From NCBI GenBank assembly GCA_902766515.1, contig CACXEB010000085.1, positions 1 through 6,526 on the forward strand: a stretch of DNA of 6,526 nucleotides, written 5' to 3'. The notes under the pieces were generated by a model that did not search any database, was not told the origin of the DNA, and saw only the letters and a list, made by a program, of their open reading frames with translations. Shown here piece after piece: positions 1 through 4,606 of the stretch. Position 1 is the first letter of the stretch; each line of letters opens with the position of its first letter. Made by a program: the position numbers and the translations under genes. The stretch comes from an uncultured Eubacteriales bacterium (lineage in GTDB: Bacteria > Bacillota_A > Clostridia > Christensenellales > Aristaeellaceae).

Positions 1-1776
1 AACATCGAGAGCATCCGCGCCATGGACGGGCGCGGCGGCGTCAGCCTGACCATGAGCGATCCGGACAGCTATTTCGATCAGGTGACGGGCGACCTGCCGA
101 TCGTCAACGGCGACCTGCTGCACCACGCCAGCGGCTGCTACGCGGCCCATTCCGGCGTCAAGCGCTGGAACCGCATGGCGGAGAACGCCCTGCTCACCGC
201 GGAAAAATGGTCCACCGCCGCGCATGTGCTGTACGGAAGCCGCGACCGGCGCGGCGACCTGGACCGGGCCTGGAAAAAGGTGCTTTTCAACCAGTTCCAC
301 GACATCCTGGCCGGCACGGCGATCATCGAAGCGTATGACGACGCGCGCCAGGACTTCGGCTATGCCCTGTCCACCGCCGACGAGGTGACCAACGAAGCGC
401 TCCAGACCCTCGCGGGCCGCATTGAGGTCCCATTCATCGAGGGCGCGCAGCCCTATATCGTGTTCAATCCCCACGCCTTCGACGCGGTATGGCCCGTGCA
501 GATCGAGATGGTCGACCGCAGGGGGACATTCATCCTCCTGGACAGCGAAGGAAAGCAGGTGCCGTGGCAGAAGCTCACCGCCTCGGCGGCCGCGAACGGC
601 CGCGCGAAGCTGTGCTTCGTCGCCCGGGTGCCCGCCATGGGCTGGGCGCGCTACCTGCTCGCGCCCGTGCCATGCGAAGCCCCGGAAGCCGTTCCCATCC
701 CGGTGCCGGACGATCCCTCCCCCCGGCTGGAGAACGGGATGGTCCGGGTCCTGTTCGATCCGGAGACCGGGGAGATCGCTTCCCTCACCCTCAAAGCGAC
801 CGGGGAGGAGCTGATGCGCGCGCCTTCACAGACGCTGGTCTTCAGCGACACCAGCGACACCTGGAGCCACGCCAAGCTGCACTTCACCGGCACGCACGAG
901 CCCGTCGAAACCCTCAGCGTGCGCGCAATCGCCGACGGTGACGTGCTGCGTACCCTTCGCGTGACGCAGCGGCTGGGCATGACGCGCATCGTCCGGGACT
1001 ACACGCTGTACCGCGAGCTGCCCGAAGTGCATGTCCGCGTGCGCATCGACTGGCGCGAAACCCAGAAGTGCCTGAAATTCGCCTATCCCCTGAAGCTGAA
1101 CTACATGCATGTGCGCGCGCAGGCGCCCTTCGGCTGGGCGGACCGGGAAATGGACGGGGAGGAGTATCCCATGCACCAGTGGGTGGACGTCAGCGGCTGC
1201 ACCTCCGGCATGGAGACGCGGCCCAGCGGGCTGGCGGTCCTGAACGACGGCAAGTATGCCTACGACACGCATGCCCGCACGCTGTACCTGACCGCCCTGC
1301 GCAGCCCCTATTACGCCAACCACGAGCCGATGACCGTCGAACCGGGCAGCGACGAATACCCGGTGGTCGACCAGGGGATGCAGGAGTTCCGCCTCGTGCT
1401 ATGCCCGCACACGGGCGGGCAGGAAGCCGATACGCTGGACCGGAAGGCGGCGCTGCTGAACGCGCCTATGATCCTCCAGCCTGAGTACGCGCACGCAGGA
1501 GTACTGCCCGGCGCGGGCAGCCTGGCGAAGCTCACGGGCACCGCCCTGCTGGACGCGGTCAAGCTGGCCGAGGACGGCAGCGGCGACGTGGTGGTGCACA
1601 TGCATGAAACATCGCGCCAGCAGGCAGAGGCACTCCTGTCCCTGCCCTTGCTGAAGACCGAGGTGCCGCTCACCTTCCGGCCCGGCCAGATCCGGGCGCT
1701 CCGCATCAGCGCGGACGGCCGGTCCGTTCGGCCCATCGACCTGCTGGAGCGGGGCCTGGACGCAAAGAGCGTGTGA
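1..1776 (+). CDS. GH38 alpha-mannosidase, C-terminal part (5' end outside window)
   Basis: This retaining alpha-mannosidase should hydrolyse terminal alpha-mannosyl residues, probably on imported oligosaccharides. The frame is open from base 1 (N-I-E-S-I-R-A-M...), so the methionine at 22 is internal and the true start lies upstream. The visible 591 residues begin near the end of the catalytic barrel and run through the three-helix middle domain (HHASGCYAAHSGVKRWNRMAEN, residues about 41-62). The NQFHDILAGTA motif follows; its His at residue 100 (bases 298-300) aligns with the family's zinc-ligand histidine (His471 of fly Golgi mannosidase II). The C-terminal beta-sandwich domains carry HQWVDVS (392-398) and GLAVLNDGKYAYD (410-422), both typical of bacterial GH38. 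The nucleophile Asp and the other zinc ligands would lie upstream and cannot be checked. I see no frameshift. The stop codon TGA (1774-1776) lies inside the next gene's -35 region. The family call is firm; the linkage specificity is unknown. Confidence 0.93.
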   Translation, partial: NIESIRAMDGRGGVSLTMSDPDSYFDQVTGDLPIVNGDLLHHASGCYAAHSGVKRWNRMAENALLTAEKWSTAAHVLYGSRDRRGDLDRAWKKVLFNQFHDILAGTAIIEAYDDARQDFGYALSTADEVTNEALQTLAGRIEVPFIEGAQPYIVFNPHAFDAVWPVQIEMVDRRGTFILLDSEGKQVPWQKLTASAAANGRAKLCFVARVPAMGWARYLLAPVPCEAPEAVPIPVPDDPSPRLENGMVRVLFDPETGEIASLTLKATGEELMRAPSQTLVFSDTSDTWSHAKLHFTGTHEPVETLSVRAIADGDVLRTLRVTQRLGMTRIVRDYTLYRELPEVHVRVRIDWRETQKCLKFAYPLKLNYMHVRAQAPFGWADREMDGEEYPMHQWVDVSGCTSGMETRPSGLAVLNDGKYAYDTHARTLYLTALRSPYYANHEPMTVEPGSDEYPVVDQGMQEFRLVLCPHTGGQEADTLDRKAALLNAPMILQPEYAHAGVLPGAGSLAKLTGTALLDAVKLAEDGSGDVVVHMHETSRQQAEALLSLPLLKTEVPLTFRPGQIRALRISADGRSVRPIDLLERGLDAKSV

Positions 1777-1801
1777 CAAACACGAAAATCTGTGCTATAC
1801 T
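1773..1801 (+). promoter_or_regulatory. Extended -10 promoter of the DeoR gene
   Basis: The -35 box GTGACA (1773-1778, five of six to consensus) is followed by a 17-bp spacer and the -10 box TATACT (1796-1801, five of six). A TG one base upstream of the -10 makes it an extended -10 promoter. The -35 box overlaps the TGA stop of the mannosidase gene. Transcription should start near 1808, giving a leader of about 40 nt. The regulator can therefore be expressed independently of the upstream gene. Confidence 0.7.
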
Positions 1802-1806
1802 GTGTT
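1779..1806 (+). promoter_or_regulatory. Possible autoregulatory operator over the DeoR promoter
   Basis: Two CTGTG pentamers (1790-1794 and 1800-1804) form a direct repeat with a 10-bp period, CTGTGctataCTGTG, that covers the -10 box. A short inverted pair, AACAC (1779-1783) and GTGTT (1802-1806), flanks the same stretch. DeoR proteins often repress their own promoter through such repeats. The repeats are visible; the operator role is inferred, and repeats this short could occur by chance. Confidence 0.3.
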
Positions 1807-1848
1807 CATCAATTCCCGCGACCTGCCGCGCAGAAAGGATGAAACGCC

Positions 1849-2613
1849 ATGATTCCCGCCATTCGCCGACAAAAACTGCTGGACCTGCTGAAGGATCATA
1901 AGCTGCTTTTCCTGCCCGACATCATTGAGGCCATGGACAGCTCCGAATCGACCGTCCGCCGCGACCTGAAGGCGCTGGCGAAGAGCGGCGAAGTCGAGCT
2001 GCTGCGCGGAGGCGGCGTCCAGCTGCCCAAGCGCGCCGTGGAAATGAACATCCAGGTGAAGATGCAGCTCAACAAAAACGAAAAGCTGCGGATCGCCTCC
2101 GCCGCCAGCCGCATGGTCCATCCGGGCGACATCATCTTCCTGGATCCATCCAGCGTCAACTTCCTGCTGATCGACTTCCTCCCGGTGGAGCATGTGACCG
2201 TGGTCACCAACTCCATCACCCATATGAACAAGCTGCTTGAAAAGAATATCCCCTGCATCATGATCGGCGGCCAGATCAAGCACAGCACTTCGTCCTGCGT
2301 CGGACCCATGGCCGAGCGGATGCTCAGGGAGCTGCGCTTCAGCAAGTGCTTTCTCGGCGCCAACGGCATTGACCGCGCCGCGGGCCTCACCAATCACGAC
2401 CCCCGCGAGCAGTCCATCAAGCACCTGGCGATCGACCACTCGGCGGTCACCTACTTTCTGATCGAAAGCCTCAAGCTTGGCACCGTCGCCATGTGCAAGG
2501 TGGCCGGCGTGGACGAGCACACCGTCATCACCGACCGTGAGCTCGAAGGCATGGAAGACCTGCACAACATCATCGTCGCCGAGGAAGAGCCAACCGCCGA
2601 GGAAGAGGCGTGA
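1849..2613 (+). CDS. DeoR-family transcriptional regulator
   Basis: This 254-residue protein has the usual length and layout of DeoR-type sugar-operon repressors. An N-terminal winged helix-turn-helix (residues about 5-58) includes the recognition-helix signature SESTVRRDLKALAKSGEV (32-49) and the wing RGGGV (53-57). The C-terminal sensor domain, which in this family has an isomerase-like fold and binds phosphorylated sugars, follows from about residue 78. It shows GDIIFLDPSS (93-102), TVVTNSI (117-123), GG (140-141) and FLGANGIDRAAGLTNHDPREQ (168-188). The usual DSSKFG segment is replaced by IESLKLG (205-211). The tail is acidic (EEEPTAEEEA). The ATG at 1849 is supported by the ribosome binding site AGAAAGGA (1832-1839). 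The gene has its own promoter and converges on the aldolase gene. Its likely targets are the neighbouring sugar genes and itself; the effector is unknown. Confidence 0.93.
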   Translation: MIPAIRRQKLLDLLKDHKLLFLPDIIEAMDSSESTVRRDLKALAKSGEVELLRGGGVQLPKRAVEMNIQVKMQLNKNEKLRIASAASRMVHPGDIIFLDPSSVNFLLIDFLPVEHVTVVTNSITHMNKLLEKNIPCIMIGGQIKHSTSSCVGPMAERMLRELRFSKCFLGANGIDRAAGLTNHDPREQSIKHLAIDHSAVTYFLIESLKLGTVAMCKVAGVDEHTVITDRELEGMEDLHNIIVAEEEPTAEEEA

Positions 2614-2668
2614 CCCTGCCGGAGTTTCCACCGGAGGAGCATTTCCGATCACGGCGTATTCCCGACAC

Positions 2669-2698
2669 AAAGACCCGGGCCGATCAGCCCGGGTCTTT
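2669..2698. terminator. Intrinsic terminator between convergent genes, probably bidirectional
   Basis: A perfect 12-bp stem (2669-2680 with 2687-2698, GC-rich core GACCCGGGC) encloses a 6-nt loop (2681-2686). On the plus strand the stem runs into TTTT (2696-2699), and on the minus strand into TTT. It lies 55 bp after the DeoR stop and 13 bp after the aldolase stop, so it can serve both converging transcripts. The U-tracts are short, especially on the minus strand, so efficiency may differ by direction. Confidence 0.85.
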
Positions 2699-2711
2699 TG
2701 CATGGGTTCTC

Positions 2712-3599
2712 TTATTTCTGCGCCTTTCCGGCGGAAAACAGGAAGGTCTCGATCCGGTTTTCCACAAAGGCCTGCACCTCCGCGGTCGCCTGCGCCAGCG
2801 CCGCCGGATCCAGCCGGACCACCTCCGCGTTGGGCATCCGCTGCACCTTCAGCACCCGCTGGAAAATCAGCTCCAGGTCGGTGGCGATATTCAGCTTGCT
2901 GATGCCGCCCTGGCCGTCCATCATGATCGCGCGCCGTACCGTTTCCATAGGCAGGCCCGAGCCGCCATGCAGCACCAGCGGGGTCTCCGGCAGCAGGTCG
3001 CGGATCTCGCGCAGCCGGTCAAAGTCGATATGCGGGTTCGCCGTCGGATAGACGCCGTGCGCCGTACCCACGCTGACGGCCAGGCTGTCCACCCCGGTCA
3101 GCTTCACGAAGGTCTCCGCCTGCTCCGGGACGGTGTACAGCGAGGTGTCGCCGCCCGTCTCCAGCTTGTCCGCGCCGCCGATGTTGCCAAGCTCGCCTTC
3201 GACAGCCACGTCGTGGGCGTGGGCGAAATCCACCACTTTCCGCGTCAGCGCCGCGTTCTCTTCGAAGGGGAGCTTGCTCCCGTCGATCATCACGGAGTCG
3301 AAGCCCGCCTCGACGGCTTTCACGATCGTCTCAAAATCATAGGTATGATCCAGGTGCAGGATGACCGGCACGCCGGCTCCGGCCGTCTTTTCACGGAACG
3401 CGGCGGCAAACTCGCCGGGTTCGACGCTGAACCAGCGCATCTCGTTGGAGGACATCTGCACCATGACCGGGCTTTGTCTGGCCCGGGCCGCGTTGACAAT
3501 CGCGTCGATCAGTACCGTATTCCGGGGTGAAAAGCTGCCCAGCGCATAACCGTTCCGGCGGGCAAGCATCAGCTGTTTATATACCTCGGCACGCTTCAT
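2712..3599 (-). CDS. Class II (zinc) fructose/tagatose-bisphosphate-type aldolase
   Basis: This 295-residue cytoplasmic aldolase belongs to the class II ketose-bisphosphate aldolases (FbaA/GatY/KbaY-like), which cleave ketose 1,6-bisphosphates to dihydroxyacetone phosphate and glyceraldehyde 3-phosphate. The key motifs are present in order: LHLDHT (81-86) with the proton-transfer Asp84 and zinc ligand His85; DSVMIDGS (101-108); EGELGNIGG (134-142); SVGTAHG (176-182) with zinc ligand His181; LHGGSG (210-215) with zinc ligand His211; and the phosphate-binding KLNIATDL (235-242). The length fits the shorter GatY/KbaY/Bacillus Fba group. The ATG at 3599-3597 is preceded by GAGAGGA (complement of 3611-3617), 11 nt upstream. 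The gene stands alone, converges on the DeoR gene, and is divergent from the racemase-like/hydrolase operon. Tagatose, fructose or a more unusual phosphoketose is possible as substrate; sequence alone does not decide. Confidence 0.92.
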   Translation of the reverse strand: MKRAEVYKQLMLARRNGYALGSFSPRNTVLIDAIVNAARARQSPVMVQMSSNEMRWFSVEPGEFAAAFREKTAGAGVPVILHLDHTYDFETIVKAVEAGFDSVMIDGSKLPFEENAALTRKVVDFAHAHDVAVEGELGNIGGADKLETGGDTSLYTVPEQAETFVKLTGVDSLAVSVGTAHGVYPTANPHIDFDRLREIRDLLPETPLVLHGGSGLPMETVRRAIMMDGQGGISKLNIATDLELIFQRVLKVQRMPNAEVVRLDPAALAQATAEVQAFVENRIETFLFSAGKAQK

Positions 3600-3637
3600 C
3601 AGATATCAGATCCTCTCGTTCGGTCCCGGTTGGTTCA

Positions 3638-3657
3638 TGCGCCGGCGTTTCGGCGCA
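3638..3657 (-). promoter_or_regulatory. Hairpin in the aldolase 5' leader
   Basis: A perfect 7-bp GC-rich inverted repeat (TGCGCCG at 3638-3644, CGGCGCA at 3651-3657) encloses a 6-nt loop. It lies between the predicted aldolase transcription start (near 3668) and the ribosome binding site (3611-3617). It is not followed by a U-tract, so it is not a terminator by itself. It could stabilise the mRNA, form part of a leader switch, or be a protein-binding site. Confidence 0.4.
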
Positions 3658-3674
3658 AGCAGTTCCATGTATTT

Positions 3675-3703
3675 ATTAAATCAGAAACAGCCCGCTTTGT
3701 CAA
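3675..3703 (-). promoter_or_regulatory. Promoter of the aldolase gene
   Basis: On the minus strand a perfect TTGACA (complement of 3698-3703) is followed by a 17-bp spacer and TTTAAT (complement of 3675-3680, five of six to TATAAT). Transcription should start near 3668, giving a leader of about 70 nt. A-tracts on the minus strand just upstream resemble an UP element. This is one of the two best promoters in the window. Confidence 0.8.
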
Positions 3704-3716
3704 CAGATTATGGCAC

Positions 3717-3743
3717 ATTTTTTCATTTATTTTTACTATTTTT
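3717..3743 (-). promoter_or_regulatory. Phased A-tracts / UP-element-like DNA upstream of the aldolase promoter
   Basis: Three T-runs on the plus strand (A-runs on the minus strand) lie at 3718-3723, 3730-3734 and 3739-3743, roughly 9-12 bp apart, within a stretch almost free of G and C. This falls about 50-75 bp upstream of the predicted aldolase start. Such phased A-tracts bend DNA and can contact the RNA polymerase alpha subunit. The pattern is visible; the role is inferred. Confidence 0.45.
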
Positions 3744-3920
3744 CACTCTGGAAAGCATATTTCACAGCGGTCAGGGCGCTCAGAACCCGCTTCGTTCCTG
3801 CAGTTTCACGTTTAACCTTCAATGTGTGCGGCATATGGCCGATGCGGATTTTGAAATTTTTTGCAATTACATGAAGGGTTCTGCGTGTTCGGGGCGAATA
3901 CAATACATCATTCCCGGACG

Positions 3921-3930
3921 AAAGGAAGGT
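3921..3930 (+). promoter_or_regulatory. Ribosome binding site fixing the racemase-like gene start
   Basis: AAAGGAAGGT ends 5 nt before the ATG at 3936. The same frame could be opened at an ATG at 3861, but that codon has no Shine-Dalgarno sequence, and the 25 extra residues do not resemble the N-terminus of this fold, which begins directly with the beta strand RLAIIHTTP. Confidence 0.8.
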
Positions 3931-3935
3931 TTCAG

Positions 3936-4586
3936 ATGAACGCATCCCCCCGCCTCGCCATCATTCACACCACCCCCGCCACCATCGACAGCCTGGGCCG
4001 CCTGTGCGCCTCGTTGCTGCCCCGGGTGAAGGTCAACCACTATCTGGACGACAGCATCCTGCAGCAGATCAACGCGGAGGGCCGCATCAGCCCGGCCTGC
4101 CGGTACCGCTATTTCGCGCTGCTGCAGGTCGCGGCCGCCGCAAAACCGGACGCCATCCTGTCCGCCTGCTCCTCCGTCGGGGAACTGCTGGAAGAGGCGC
4201 GGGACATCTGTCCCATGCCGCTCGTCCGCATCGACGAGCCCATGGCGCGGGAAGCCGCCGCCCGTCCCGGCAGCATCGTGGTCTGCGCGACGGTTCCGTC
4301 CACCCTCGGGCCCACGACAGCCCTCATCCGGCGCTACGCCGCCGGTCAGACGATCGACACGCTGCTCATTGCCGAAGCCGGCCCCCTGCTGGCCCGGGGC
4401 GACCGGGAAGCGTACCTGGCGGCCATCGCCGCGCGCCTGGACGAGGCGGCCGCCGGGCACGATACCGTCGTGCTCGCCCAGGCGTCCATGGCCGCCGCGC
4501 TGGACCGGGTCCCGCGGGAGAAGCACAGCCGGTTTCTCACCAGCCCCGAAAGCGGCATCCGCGGGCTGCGCTCCATCTTCGGATGA
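3936..4586 (+). CDS. Asp/Glu-racemase-superfamily protein lacking the second catalytic Cys
   Basis: This 216-residue cytoplasmic protein has the size and two-lobed pattern of the Asp/Glu/hydantoin racemase superfamily (which also includes arylmalonate and maleate enzymes). It starts with strand RLAIIHTTP (6-14). The first-lobe motif DAILSACSSVGE (72-83) places Cys78 at the usual first catalytic cysteine. VVCATVPSTLGPTT (115-128) corresponds to the second-lobe segment that binds the substrate carboxylate. Where two-cysteine racemases have a Cys in a VVLGCTH-type strand, this protein reads TVVLAQASM (177-185), with Gln182 at that place. Cys117 is the only other cysteine in the second half. A classical two-base racemase mechanism therefore looks unlikely. 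It is the first gene of an operon, 20 bp before the hydrolase gene, with good ribosome binding sites for both. Substrate and reaction are unknown; a sugar-acid isomerase, decarboxylase or binding role is possible. Confidence 0.8.
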   Translation: MNASPRLAIIHTTPATIDSLGRLCASLLPRVKVNHYLDDSILQQINAEGRISPACRYRYFALLQVAAAAKPDAILSACSSVGELLEEARDICPMPLVRIDEPMAREAAARPGSIVVCATVPSTLGPTTALIRRYAAGQTIDTLLIAEAGPLLARGDREAYLAAIAARLDEAAAGHDTVVLAQASMAAALDRVPREKHSRFLTSPESGIRGLRSIFG

Positions 4587-4594
4587 CCTTCAAC

Positions 4595-4600
4595 AGGAGG
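4595..4600 (+). promoter_or_regulatory. Consensus ribosome binding site fixing the hydrolase start
   Basis: AGGAGG lies 6 nt upstream of the ATG at 4607. An in-frame ATG at 4583 overlaps the previous stop codon (ATGA) and would add eight residues (MTFNRRIA), but it lacks a Shine-Dalgarno sequence. The 4607 start is preferred. Confidence 0.85.
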
Positions 4601-4606
4601 ATTGCC

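Larger units (their letters stand above)
3600..3935. other. Divergent intergenic control region without a gene
   Basis: This 336-bp gap separates the aldolase gene from the divergent operon. The left half holds the aldolase ribosome binding site, leader hairpin, promoter and A-tracts. The right half must contain the operon's promoter, but no good pair is visible. The best -10 candidate is TACAAT (3899-3904), with no recognisable -35 box 17 bp upstream, so the promoter may be weak or activator-dependent. TTGAAA (3851-3856) and TTGCAA (3861-3866) are -35-like but have no matching -10. No short reading frame here has both a ribosome binding site and convincing composition. Confidence 0.6.

Noticed and set aside
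1795..2703. Minus-strand open frame of 302 codons opposite the DeoR gene
   Set aside because: It covers the regulator gene, its promoter and the terminator, and shows no domain and no ribosome binding site.
2610..3530. Plus-strand open frame of 306 codons opposite the aldolase gene
   Set aside because: The opposite strand encodes a complete aldolase with all metal ligands. This frame crosses the terminator hairpin and has a low-complexity His/Arg/Gln-rich translation typical of an antisense shadow.
3711..3726. TGGCAC as half of a sigma-54 promoter
   Set aside because: The required TTGC-type element at the fixed spacing is absent; the bases there are T-rich without GC.
3630..3815. Possible small plus-strand proteins starting at 3630 or 3637
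   Set aside because: They overlap the aldolase promoter and leader hairpin, lack ribosome binding sites, and reflect AT-rich non-coding DNA in translation.
3736..3945. Possible 69-residue small protein on the minus strand in the divergent region
   Set aside because: It starts inside the racemase-like gene and runs back through its ribosome binding site. It has no good Shine-Dalgarno sequence and no recognisable features.
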